64,000 nt of DNA, taken from Echinometra lucunter (lineage: Eukaryota > Echinodermata > Echinoidea > Camarodonta > Echinometridae). Shown piece after piece: positions 1 through 10,835 of the stretch. The first letter of the stretch is position 1. Every line of letters starts with the position of its first letter. Location: contig CM057157.1 in the NCBI GenBank assembly GCA_029962745.1, positions 6,074,271 to 6,138,270 of the forward strand, given 5' to 3'. The notes under the pieces are model-generated. The model made no database searches, was not told the DNA's origin, and saw nothing but the letters and a program-made list of their open reading frames with translations. Both the position numbers and the translations under genes were made by a program.

Positions 1-960
1 GCTGAAAACTGGTGAGATAAGCACTGTGCGGCTCCAAACTTCCAAAGCCATGGTAAATTTCACATTTTCGATCTTTCGATTTTAGATCATCTTCATCAAC
101 TGATGCATTGAGTGAAATGAACTGTTTATATATATATATATAGTAAGAAAGTTTGACAACAAATGAACTAAATCATTTACATCTCCAACAAAAGGAATGA
201 GATTACAAAGGAGAATAGCATAATCATTGGACAAATAGACAAGATGCTATCCTATCTCTATTGTTAAGAATAGAAGGCTATGCGATTCCGATTCCCCCCC
301 CCCCTATTTTCATTCCTCCTTTTCCTTCTCTTTCCCTCTTTTTTACCAAATTGTTTCTTCGTTTAAAAGTTGGGGGTATATTTGTACACGCCCTCCTACT
401 TCAAAAAGTAGGAGTATACATACCTCCATCCCCCCCCCCCCTCCAGATTTACGCCAATAGGCATGTATGCACACCTGTTTCACAACACCGTACAATGTAT
501 AGGATGACACTCTACTTGCACTGGAAGGAAAAGGAAAAAAACAAAACAAAAACAAAACATAAACAAAACAAAACAAAACAAAGCCCGAGGTCGAGGATAC
601 CATACGTGTACCGGCAGAAAATAGTCGAAAGTTATGTTGAGCTACCTTTGTCGACCACTTCAGCGACCACTCGGGGGCACTGAAGCATGACGCGATCTTC
701 TTCTTCTTCTTTCGTTGTATGGTATCGGCAATCAGTCATATTTGACTATTGTTGCCAATGACATTGTAAAGAAAGGATTCACTTCAGTATTTCTTTCTCT
801 CTCTTTCTTTATCTCTTTCAATTTACATATAATTTCAAGTATATTTTGAGCTATTTATATACATATCTGTAATCGAAACTTAGAAAGGAAGATGAGTCAA
901 AGAAAAAAAAATTAACCACATGCTTCAGCTCAGTTCCAAGCTAGCGCTTGCCCAGCCCTT
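1..960. other. No gene recognised; low-complexity DNA
   Basis: I see no convincing coding signal here. The stretch contains a short (TA)n run near 128-141, C homopolymers near 293-304 and 430-442, an A/C-rich run near 535-582 and pyrimidine-rich DNA near 700-820. Open frames across it are made of low-complexity sequence. Confidence 0.5.
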
Positions 961-1134
961 TCATAGATGCAATATATCACAACGCAAGAGGGCAGCAGAC
1001 TGTTCGACACAGTTCGACATACTGGGGTGGGCGCTCCAACTTTTATAGCACACAAGTCAATAGCGCGTTATGTACATTCGTTCGATTTTTTGTCTAGTTT
1101 GACCAGTATATGCAGATTTATTTTAATATTTGCA

Positions 1135-1345
1135 ATGAGAAATTATCAGGGAAGTTCAGGTCGCAGCTGTGCGGTGTTCAAATGCCACAAGGATTAGAGA
1201 AAGTTTAAAAATTGGAAGCTAACTGAGTGCGAAATTCACTTGCTTTTGACTCATGAAGCCTGTTTGTGTGACAAGCCGTACTCCCTACACAGGTTTCCGT
1301 AAGTAGTGTGAAGGAATTCGTCGCCAGTGGGTAAAAACATCAACA
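1135..1345 (+). pseudogene. Decayed THAP-like zinc-finger exon
   Basis: Starting at the ATG at 1135 the frame gives a spaced Cys/His pattern (SCAVFKCHK, then a stop at 1195-1197, then KFKNWKLTECEIH, CLCDKPYSLHRFP). This resembles the C2CH arrangement, the conserved Trp and the closing FP motif of THAP-type DNA-binding domains found in transposases and derived host proteins. After the FP motif the frame shifts to CEGIRRQWVKTSTEG, matching the usual R..W segment that follows. The internal stop and frameshift show it is broken. A GTAAGT directly after the FP motif could instead be a splice donor. No transposase body was recognised downstream, so this may be a remnant of a mobile element rather than a host gene. 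Confidence 0.4.
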
Positions 1346-2039
1346 GAAGGGACTTTTAAGTCAAGAAACATTATCATTATGTACTTTGGCGTAAAATTTA
1401 ATGAGTGAAAACTTGACTTTGTAAACAGGGTAAAATTTAGGGCTCCCGTTTACTACGGCTTCTATGCTGCAATTGAACTTTTACTGACAAAACTAAGTTG
1501 AAAAACCATCGAAATTACAAAAATACATCATACCTTCATCCGTCAGATATGACCATTGTCTTACCTCGTCTACCCTTGTATCCATGCTTTATTTTATTGA
1601 TCTAGAATAAAGTAAATGGAACAATATCGGGGCATATCTCATATCTTACATTCATTTTGTACACAGAGCCAATCGCGGTCAGCGCGCTTGCCCACAGCAG
1701 CAATGGCGTCGCCGATAGAGGGCCAAATACATAAACCGGCCGTGAAATTGGTCTATAGCAGTACATACCGCTTTTTCGGGCATACCTAGGTAACTCATGC
1801 ATAGACGTGGGGGCGCTGTTGTACCTGTGCTTACTGATGGGTCAGACATTTAATTTGGATAATTATATCTAGCAATGAGATGAAAACACTTGTGGGCTGT
1901 GTTAGTAATGCAGGATAGTATTAAATGCACATATGAGTATCACTCATACATTATTACATGACTTATATACACAAGAAGAATAAATACAAGTAGTTTTAGC
2001 ATCTACACTTTAGGTAGTCTTTACTGAGAAAAAGGAGGG
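1346..2039. other. No gene recognised
   Basis: AT-rich sequence with short unrelated open frames only. Nothing resembling a known domain, RNA gene or repeat structure was seen. Confidence 0.4.
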
Positions 2040-2610
2040 TTAAACCCTCACCTTCCCAGAGAGCCGTTTCGTTCTGTGAACGAAACGTATGACAGCCCTT
2101 TGAATTTGTGGATCACTACTTTTCAAATACTCAATTATTTGTCTTGCATTGGTTTCATTCAATTCAGATAGGAGCATCGCTCTCTCGATAAGGAATTTTG
2201 GGCAATCTATAAGGTAATGATGGACAGTTTCAACCTGTTGGCATCTATCACAGAAACCAGTTGCATGAATACCCAGTCTTAAAAGATCATGATTGAGACC
2301 AGCTACTCCAACTCGAAGACGATGGAGTATAATTTCTTGTTGCCTACCTAGATTACATGTGAAAGTAGATGTAACAGATGGCTGCAGCTCTTTTAAACTG
2401 GGATTTGTTTGATTCCACCTGTCTTGCCAGAGTAGTTTAGAACTCTGAACTATAATTTGCTTTATTTCTGAAAGTGTTATTGTATTATGTATTTCAATGT
2501 TGAAAACAATAGGATCGAAAACAATAGGAAATCGCTGTATGGTGTCTTCAAAATATACAATAAGATAGGGAAAAAAGACAATGTAAATTCGGGTTCCGCA
2601 TTAGCTGGCT
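2040..2610 (-). pseudogene. C-terminal end of a LINE ORF2
   Basis: The minus strand is open from about 2610 down to the TAA at 2040-2042 without needing an ATG. The translation has the C-terminal signature of non-LTR retrotransposons: a leucine/arginine-rich LHRLRVG segment, a CCHC-like knuckle (C-D-R-C then VHHYLIDC), and a closing basic tail. This region lies after reverse transcriptase (and RNase H, where present) and binds nucleic acid. Only about 190 codons are visible; the upstream part is absent, and the palindromic element starting at 2632 lies immediately on that side. Clade assignment (I- or Jockey-like) is uncertain. Confidence 0.6.
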
Positions 2611-2622
2611 AACTTCAATGCA

Positions 2623-2631
2623 TGTCGGCGC
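2623..2631. repeat. Left 9-bp target-site duplication
   Basis: TGTCGGCGC directly precedes the left arm of the large palindrome and is repeated exactly at 7444-7452 after the right arm. Confidence 0.8.
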
Positions 2632-2851
2632 GCGAATTTTTTTTCCGTACATGGAAACGCAAATCCTCCTTGTGCGCATGTGCGTGGACTTGATTTCTTG
2701 CTGCACCTTTCCATAGGCAATCCACGCAATCCCATAGACTGTCACATACGACTCATTGACGATTGTTATTAGTCTTCGCGCGCAGACCCTATCGCTGATA
2801 CTTGTTGTGTTCGTGCATGCACTGATTTTTCTCTCCTCCAATAATGCTCAT

Positions 2852-2858
<7 letters not shown>

Positions 2859-2893
<35 letters not shown>
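2859..2893. repeat. (CT)n microsatellite in left arm
   Basis: A run of CT dinucleotides, mirrored by the (GA)n run at 7194-7217 in the right arm of the same palindrome. Confidence 0.9.
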
Positions 2894-3649
2894 ATGTGCT
2901 CGCACTCTCTCTGTCACTCTGTCTTAGTACTACTAGTACTTATTTCAAATGTTCTGCTGAGGGCCAGAAAGCCATTAACTAAAAGCACAGCAAATGCTCT
3001 TAATTCTGACTGTCAACCAACTATGAGATGTTGCTTTGGGGTACATAGTGGTACATAGTGGGGGGAGTCTAACGCTGGAAAAGTATCGAGTCAAAATACT
3101 AAATGTATAGTTGAAAATATAATTGTATTTCCAAGTGTAAGGAACAGGTATCCATCACACCACCAGAAACATACAGGCCTTTAACAAAAAAACAAACAAC
3201 AACAACAGCTTAAACAACAAAGAAAGAGGATGGTAGCTCAGAAAGTACCTCTTCTCTGCCAAAGCAGAATATAAGATTAATCAGGCAGCTTAAGATTGCA
3301 ATCGGTTGCATATCTCCACATCATTTTCATATTTATTTAATTAAAAATGATGCTTTCTCTTATTTTCGTTTATAAAAGTGCAACCACACACACCACAATG
3401 ACTACACATTAAATGTAGGCCAGTAATATAGGCCTACATAACAAAAAGGTATATAAGAAAGAAAATCTCAGGGTTGCATTTTACACCGACTGTTTTGGGC
3501 AATGAAATATGAAATGTACAGTGCAGTTATACTATAATCGTTAAAGGGTCTGTTTTTTTATATCTTTTAAATTCAACTGTAACAGGAAAAATCATACTGA
3601 TGATATTATTAAAAAAATAATGTATACAAAACGATGACTAATTACCAAC

Positions 3650-3810
3650 CTACTACTACCACCAACACCACCACCACTACCACTACTACTACTACTACTA
3701 CCACTACTACTACTACCACTACTACTACTACCACTACTACTACTACTACCACTACTACTACTACCACTACTATACTACCACTACTACTACCACTACTGCT
3801 GCTACTACTA

Positions 3811-3847
<37 letters not shown>

Positions 3848-4066
3848 CACTACTACTAATACCACTACTACTACTACCACTACTACTACTACCACTACTA
3901 CTACCACTACTACTACCACTACTGCTGCTACTACTACTACTACAGGGTAATATGACTATACTACTGCTAATAAAGCTACAACAGGCTACTACTGTGACTA
4001 TTACTACTACTTCTACTACTAATGCTGCTGCTACTACTACTACTGCTGCTGCTGCTGCTACTACTA

Positions 4067-4115
<49 letters not shown>
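3650..4115. repeat. (ACT)n triplet array
   Basis: About 465 bp of ACT/ACC triplets with GCT interruptions. It lies in the left arm of the palindrome and is the reverse complement of the AGT array in the right arm. Open frames here encode homopolymer Thr, Leu or Ser/Val runs and are not genes. Confidence 0.95.
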
Positions 4116-4116
<1 letters not shown>

Positions 4117-4925
4117 TACACCATAGCATACAGATCTAACATATCTCACAAGCAGGTGTTTATATATAAAATTTGGCCTGGAGGAAAAGCATATTTAAAT
4201 TGTCAAAATCATATTTATTCATTTCCAAAACAAGTAGGCCTACAATGACATTTGCATGATATAATAATGCAAACAATATTAGTTTAACATATATACACTA
4301 TATCATTGTATATGTTTTACTTTGTGAATGAACATAAATGATAAGAATGAATTATTCAATTTTTCATTTTTCGTATTAGATGAAATATGAAATATCAACT
4401 AAAATTTAGGGAAATTTGGATGTCACGTCACTTGCTTCCTTATGTCAAAGCAGCGCAGAAGGGCAGACCCCAAAAGGCCTATAACCTGAGTAAACAAAGA
4501 ATTGTAGATAGACCTACACAGACATTAAAATTAAACAAAGAATTTTGCTTAGTGCTCGAAGCCCCCCCCCCCCCTAAAAAGTAGGTATAAAGGCTTAGAT
4601 CTATAATAAAGTATAACTCTGCTGCCATCCATTGTAGACAAATTTAACAGTATAGGGCCACTCTACCCACGCTGAGTTTTTTTCTTCTTTTCCTTCTTTT
4701 TCTTCTTTTTTTTTTTTTGTAGTTTTTCTTTTTGGTATGTAGTAATTATTCTTCCAAACTTTGGTGTTCAATGCCACACAATCCAGAGGATAATTTATAG
4801 CAGTTTGGAGGATACTATTTTTTTTAGTACTGCAGGTGATTATAAAGAATTAGTAAGTCGAAAACATTCTTTTAATACAAGTTACAACTCTAAGATAGGC
4901 TATGCCAATAACATTTGTTGGTATG
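4116..4925. other. Loop of the palindromic element
   Basis: Single-copy-looking AT-rich sequence between the two triplet arrays, with a C12 run near 4563-4574 and a T-rich run near 4675-4735. No gene recognised. Confidence 0.5.
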
Positions 4926-4928
4926 TGC

Positions 4929-4930
4929 TA

Positions 4931-4969
<39 letters not shown>

Positions 4970-5115
4970 ACAGCAGCAGTAGCAGCAGCAGTAGTAGTAG
5001 TAGTAGTAGTGTAGCAGTAGTGGCAGAAGTAGGCTAGTGCTGTAGCCTTAATAGTAGTGGTAGCAGTAGTAGCAGTAGTAGCAGTAGTAGCAGTAGTAGC
5101 AGTAGTAGTAGCAGC

Positions 5116-5185
<70 letters not shown>

Positions 5186-5207
5186 TAGTAGTAGCCTAGT
5201 AGTAGTA

Positions 5208-5256
<49 letters not shown>

Positions 5257-5721
5257 CAGTAGCAGTAGTAGCAGTAGTAGCAGTAGTAGTAGTAGTAGTA
5301 GTAGCAGTAGTAGCAGTAGTAGCAGTAGTAGCAGTAGTAGTTGTAGTAGTATAGTAGTAGCCTAGTAATAGTAGTAGCAGTAGCAGTAGTAGCAGTAGTA
5401 GTAGTAGCAGTAGTAGCAGTAGTAGCATTAGTAACAGTAGTAGCAGTAGTAGCAGTAGTAGCAGTAGCAGTAGTAGCAGTAGTAGCAGTAGTAGCATTAG
5501 TAACAGTAGTAGCAGTAGTAGCAGTAGTAGCAGTAGTAGTAGTATTGTAGCAGTAGTAGCAGTAGTAGCAGTAGTAGCAGTAGTAGTAGCAGTAGTAGTA
5601 GCAGTAGTAGCAGTAGTAGCAGTAGTAGCAGTAGTAGTACTAGTAGTAATAGTGGTGGTGGTGGTGGTGGTGGTAGTACTAGTTGTAGTAGTGGTACTAG
5701 CAGTAGTACAGTAGTAGCCTT

Positions 5722-5782
<61 letters not shown>

Positions 5783-5807
5783 TAGTAGTAGTAGTAGCAG
5801 TAGTAGC

Positions 5808-5845
<38 letters not shown>

Positions 5846-5853
5846 TAGTAGTG

Positions 5854-5916
<63 letters not shown>

Positions 5917-5923
5917 TAGGTAG
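4929..5923. repeat. (AGT)n/(AGC)n triplet array
   Basis: Nearly 1 kb of AGT triplets mixed with AGC, GGT and short non-triplet breaks such as TAGCCT. It is complementary to the ACT array at 3650-4115. Apparent proteins on either strand are repeat translations. Confidence 0.95.
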
Positions 5924-6067
5924 TTAGTTAGTTATTATTTTGTATGCATTTTTTATAATATCATCAGTACAATCTTTTTCTATTTTAGTTGAATTGAAAA
6001 GATTTAAAAAAAAACACAGACACTTTAACGTTTATATTATAACGGTTGCGGTTACCGCAATGTACAT

Positions 6068-6587
6068 TTATTATCATTATTATTATTACCTATCATTTAT
6101 ACTGCGTTTTTCCCATAAGGCCCAAAGCGCTTACAATAAGTCAAACAGTGCAAATACATGTAATTATAATTACGAAATTAATCATATGGAAATCCTAAAC
6201 TACAAACTGCAAAAAAGATGGGATTTCAATGCCTTTCTGAATATTGTAATTGATGGAGAGACTAATTGTGAGTGGCAAATCATTTCAGTGTTTTGAAGCT
6301 GACACAGTAAATGTCCTATCACCAGCTAATGTACGAGTAACTGAATGTGCAAGATGAAGAGGATCACTGGCTGACCTCAGTGCTCTGGTGGGTGTGTATA
6401 AATTCAAACAACTACCCAAATACTTTGGACACAAACACAAGTAATTTGAAAATTATTCTTTGTTTCAAAGGAAGCCAGTGCAGTGAACTCAAAAGTGGTT
6501 GAGAAGGATGATCCCTGGAAACCTATAACACTAATCGTGCTGCCCAATTCTGCAGCCATTGAACACGAAGCAATTGATTAGTGTTTC
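6068..6587. mobile_element. Insertion in right arm of the palindrome
   Basis: Comparison of the two arms shows the right arm interrupted between GCAATGTACATTT and CATGTTCTTCATTG. The extra ~520 bp starts with ATT-rich triplets and contains CCCATAAGGCCCAAAGCGC, a pattern common in dispersed repeats of marine invertebrates (from memory). Family not identified. Confidence 0.45.
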
Positions 6588-7443
6588 ATGTTCTTCATTG
6601 TCAAAAACACCCCATCGATGTAAAATACAACTCTTAGATTGCCCTTCTAATATACGTTTTTGTTATGCAGGCATATATTACTGGCTTACATTTAATGTGT
6701 AGCGTGTGTGGTGTTTGTGGTTGTACTTTTATAAACGAAAATTAGAGAAAACATAATTTTTAATGAAATGAATATGAAACTGATGTGCAGATATGCAACC
6801 GATTGCAATCTTAAGCTGCCTGAATAATCTTATATTTGGCTTTGGCAGAGAAGAGGTACGAAACTTTCTGAGCTGCCATCCTCATTCTTTATTGTTTAAG
6901 CTGTTGGTTTTTTGGGTTTTTTTTTTTTTGTTGTTGTTAAAGGCCTGTATGTTTCTAATGATGTGATGGATACCTGTTCCTTACACTTGGAAATACAATT
7001 ATATTTTCAACTATACATTTAGTATTTTGACTCGATACTTTTCCAGCGGTAGACTCCCCTCACTATGTACCACTCGTACAAGCAACATCGATCTCATAGT
7101 TGGTTGAGAGCCAGAAGGGCATTTGCTGTGCTTTTAGTAAATGGCTTTATGGCCCTCAGCAGAACATTTGAAATAAGTACTAGTAGCACATTGGAGAGAG
7201 AGAGAGAGAGAGAGAGAAAGAATGAGCATTATTGGGGAAGGAGATAAAATCAGTGCCTGCGCGAACGCAACAAGTATCACTGATAGGGTCTGCGCGAGAA
7301 GACTACAAACCATCGTCAATGAGTCGTACGTGACAGTCTATGGGATTGCGTAGATTGCCTATGGAAAGGTCCAGCAAGAAATCAAGTCCACGCACATGCG
7401 CACAAGGAGGATTTGCGTTTCCATGTACGGAAAAAAAATTCGC

Positions 7444-7452
7444 TGTCGGCGC
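7444..7452. repeat. Right 9-bp target-site duplication
   Basis: TGTCGGCGC, identical to 2623-2631. Confidence 0.8.
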
Positions 7453-8080
7453 GGCAGAACTGTGACGTGGTAGGTGCAAGTATACGACGTAAACAAAGGG
7501 TGCGCTCATGCAATAGACCGGTTGAGCCATTTTTTACGAGAACTAAGAAGCTCGCCCGACATACCAGCAATTCATGCTGGGTTCCATCTATTCAGATGAA
7601 TTATATGCATAACAGGTGAACTGAATAATTGGTAAACGAGGATTCTGGACATAAATGATAAACGTGTAGACCTATAACTTTATAAACCGGTCTATATTTT
7701 AGAGCCAGAAACACGAAAATGAATTATGATATAAAACTACGTTTTGAAACATCGTTTCTGCGGGGATATTATTCATGCTATTTCAGCTCAAAGCTGCATT
7801 ATTATCATGGCTGAAATCCGAAGCTTTGCTTATTAGACATGGCTTATTATTCGGCAGATTGATCCAGGAAGAAATGCCCAACTTCTGTCCTTAGTTTTCT
7901 GTCTTTATTTTTTGTATTTCTCGTTTCGTCATCGTCGGTCATTTTTCCTCGTTTCTTTATGGAATTCTTTGATGTAAGTTTTGGTTTTTTTTAATCATCT
8001 TTGCGGTCTATCATTCTCTATGTATAGTTCTGTTTGTTTGTTTTTTTCACTTTTTACCTTTCATGTTGTTATTCTTTGCT
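7453..8080. other. No gene recognised
   Basis: AT-rich flank of the palindromic element with no recognisable domain, RNA gene or repeat. Confidence 0.4.
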
Positions 8081-8220
8081 GTGGCGTAATGAGCCAAAAT
8101 ATTAGGGGGGCTGAATCTTTGCGAGGAGCGAAGCGACCAACCCCGAGGGAGTGAAGCGACCAAGCCGGGGTACCCCCCCCCCCCTTCACGATACGGAGTT
8201 TTATCGCGGGAGGGGGGAAT

Positions 8221-8251
<31 letters not shown>

Positions 8252-8699
8252 CGCGCGAAGCGCGGAAGCTCCGACGTTTCTTTAAATTGTTCCTTGTCTG
8301 CTCCCGCTCTTCTTATGTTCTCTTACCTTTTTTTCTTTTCTCGCTCCCGCTTTTTTTCCTTCTACTTTTTTTCTTTCTTTTTGGTTGGCGTTTTGGACCG
8401 CCCCCATTGCCCCCTTTGGCTACGCAAGTGCACTCCCATGGTAAAGGAGCTTTTACAGTATTGATGGTTTGCAACTCTGTAAAAGAACACTATTTGGCAC
8501 TACAAACTTAAAGCCCGTGTCAAGTTTTGGTAAATATAAGGATATTCATTTTCAAAGTATGGATCCATTGTCAGATAAACAGATAAAACCAAGTGTTATA
8601 TCATAAAACAATATAATATAATAATATAAAATTGAAAATAAACCATGGTTGATTTTTTTTTTTGGGGGGGGGGGGGTACGCCAGTGCCCGTCAGGTAAT
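8081..8699. mobile_element. hAT-like repeat fragments with C/G homopolymers
   Basis: GTGGCGTAATGAGCC at the left resembles common hAT termini, and TACGCCAGTG at 8680-8689 resembles an opposite end. Between them are C runs of 10-30 bases and GCGCGAAGCGCGG. The segment 8477-8690 is shared with 13727-14028, showing it is a dispersed repeat. No target duplication was found, so boundaries are approximate. Confidence 0.45.
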
Positions 8700-8799
8700 T
8701 CAGCATTCTTAAATAAATCCCTCAACTGCTCCACTTTTACACCAGATTAGTGATCCTTACATTAATTCTTATTTTCCCCATAGCGCTCTTTTCCCTTCT

Positions 8800-9345
8800 G
8801 ACAAGTGAGTCCTTGTTACTTTTAATGAATCTCCCTATTGAAAGGTAGAAGTGCCCGATTTTGAATGCGCATTTTTTCGTTCTAAAAAGCATTCTCCTTT
8901 ACATCTCTGATAAGTTCCCTCTTTCCATTTGGGCAGGTTCCCAATTCGAAATCGAATACATGCCCCAATTTACCTCTGATGAATTGCTCCTTTTCCTGGC
9001 TAGTAAATTATGTCCCATTCCTCCTGTAAATTCGCTATAATTGCCCAATAGTGCCATTTTGGTCGCTAATAAGTTAGCACATGTATACCTTTTCCATTCT
9101 GGCATTACTCCCTTTTTTTAAATTTGGTACACACTTACCTTTCTAGTAAGTGCCATTTCACCCCATTAAACCTGACAAGTGCCCCTTTTTATTTCTTATG
9201 AGCGTCCAAGTTTATTGTAAGTGCCCCTTAATTTTCGCTTTTGAGTATTGCAATTCCCTTTTCGATAAGTGCTCCTTAAAATCTAATGCATGTTCCTTTT
9301 TCGTCCTTATTGTGCAATTTCCCCTCTTTTAACTATTCCTTTTCT
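8800..9345. repeat. Degenerate minisatellite
   Basis: The motif AAGTGCCCCTTTT or close variants recurs at irregular 30-40 bp spacing (for example near 8850, 9146, 9177, 9217 and 9267). No coding signal. Confidence 0.4.
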
Positions 9346-9680
9346 CATTTAGTAATGTGTATAGCTCCGAAGAATCAGAGAAGTTTCGTTTCATATAGGC
9401 CTAATAACAGAATACCTTGTTCTTGATACGACTACAGGGTGAAACCGTGCATGGAGCAGGAGGAGGCAAGAGCTGGGGATACAACGAACAAAACTTTCCT
9501 AAGAACGTACATTGCCCCTAAATTGCAGAAATGAAAATATTTTCATTTTTTCCCCAAAGTTCGCTCGCACTTACTTACTGCAACTCACGTTGACATATAG
9601 ACAGTGTTGTAACGATAATCATAAATTTTTATCTGTTCACATTTTCATGTTGAGATTGTAATCTCTTATCTTTTCTTGTT
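9346..9680. other. No gene recognised
   Basis: Nothing beyond short AT-rich sequence was seen. Confidence 0.4.
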
Positions 9681-10835
9681 TGTAATGACTGCCCGAAAAG
9701 GCCACAATAATAACCTCACACATACTGTTTGCTGCATAGTGATCTTTTATTAGCAAGTTTGGAGCATTCGAAAAAGTCATCCGTCATTGTTAAAAAAAAA
9801 GAAGAAACAAAGAAAGAAACAAATACAAAGCCTATGAAAGAAACAAAAAATTAAAATTCGCGTTTAATAAGTTTCGAACCTAACATCTCTCAGGTAAGGA
9901 GGGCTGTACGCTGCTTCACTACCATCCTCCAGTTCATCTTCGCTTTTTCCTTTCATGTTTGCAATGAGTACTGCCACAAGGCCAAAATAATAACCTCATA
10001 CATACTGTCTGCGGCATAGAGATTTCTTAATCATTAGCAAGTTTTGGAGCATGCTGGAAAGAAATCAATTACTGAAAAACAAATAAATGAAAATAAAAGG
10101 GAAAACCCAAACAAAAATGGTGCTTCCTAGGTTTTGAACCCAAAATCTCTCCATCAAGCTAGGAGATGCGAGTCAATCACTCTATGCAGAGAGCTATACG
10201 CTGCCTCACTACACCCTCCAGTTTATCCTTTCCTGTTTGAAAATGACTGCGGCCAAAAAAGCCAATAATAGCCTAACTAATACAGTTTACTACGTCAAGA
10301 TTTTTTATTAAAAAGTTCGGAGCATGCAAAAATGAAATCAGTTGCTAAAAAAAAAGAAGAAGAAACAAAATGGAAAACCCAAACAAAACAGGTGCTTCCT
10401 GGGCATCGAACCCTAAATATCCTTGTCGAGGAGATGCGAGCAAATCGCTCTGTACAGAGGGGTACACGTTGCCTCACCGCAATCTTTCATTTCATCTTCA
10501 CCCTTTATCTTTTCCTGTTAGCAGGTTTGCAATGACTGCCGCAAAAAGCCAAAATAATAACTTCACACTGTTTGCTCCATAGAGATTTTTTTTAACTTTA
10601 AGTTGGGGTATACGAAAACACCCGTTTATTTAAAAAAAAATTAATGAACATAAAGAAACAAAACAGAAAAAACCCGAACTGAAACAAAAATGAATGCTTC
10701 ATGGGTTTCGAACCTATGAAGCGAAATCTCCACATTGCGAGTCAATCGCTCTAGATGCAGAGGGCTACGCTGACCCTCTACCAGCCTCCAGGGTATTTTG
10801 GCACCCTTTATTCTTTCCGATTTGTGATGACTTTT
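9680..10835 (-). repeat. Tandem array of four tRNA-like repeat units
   Basis: Four diverged units follow one another. Each holds the pattern TGACTGC..AAAA.GCCA.AATAATA, TTTGCT.CATAGAGAT, an A-rich run, then a block that on the minus strand reads like a tRNA with a long variable arm and a GGTTCGAA-type B box. The B-box equivalents are at about 9871-9880, 10131-10140, 10401-10412 and 10704-10713, giving spacings of about 260, 271 and 302 bp. The blocks also carry GAGTCAATCGCTCT, like a tRNA anticodon region. They are too diverged to be trusted as functional tRNA genes and are best read as a tandemly amplified tRNA-derived repeat. Confidence 0.6.

Larger units (their letters stand above)
2632..7443. 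mobile_element. 4.8-kb palindromic (foldback) DNA transposon, Mutator-like by TSD
   Basis: The two ends are reverse complements beginning GCGAATTTTTTTTCCG. Homology between arms runs from 2632 inward to the ACT repeat near 4115, and from 7443 inward to the AGT repeat near 4930, including (CT)n/(GA)n blocks, the segment around 3120-3460 versus 6640-7020, and the segment around 3530-3650 versus 5925-6050. The right arm carries an extra segment of about 0.5 kb near 6068-6587. The element is bounded by a perfect 9-bp direct repeat (TGTCGGCGC), which fits Mutator-like elements (8-11 bp). No transposase was found, so it is non-autonomous. The loop is roughly 4115-4930. Confidence 0.8.

Noticed and set aside
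3634..4248. 204-codon frame rich in Thr and Leu, and the opposite Ser/Val frame
   Set aside because: It is the translation of the ACT triplet array.
5048..5497. 149-codon Leu/Thr/Tyr frame
   Set aside because: Translation of the AGT/AGC triplet array.
10129..10210. Functional tRNA gene
   Set aside because: The block is tRNA-like, but it recurs in a diverged tandem repeat with mismatched stems, so a working tRNA is unlikely.
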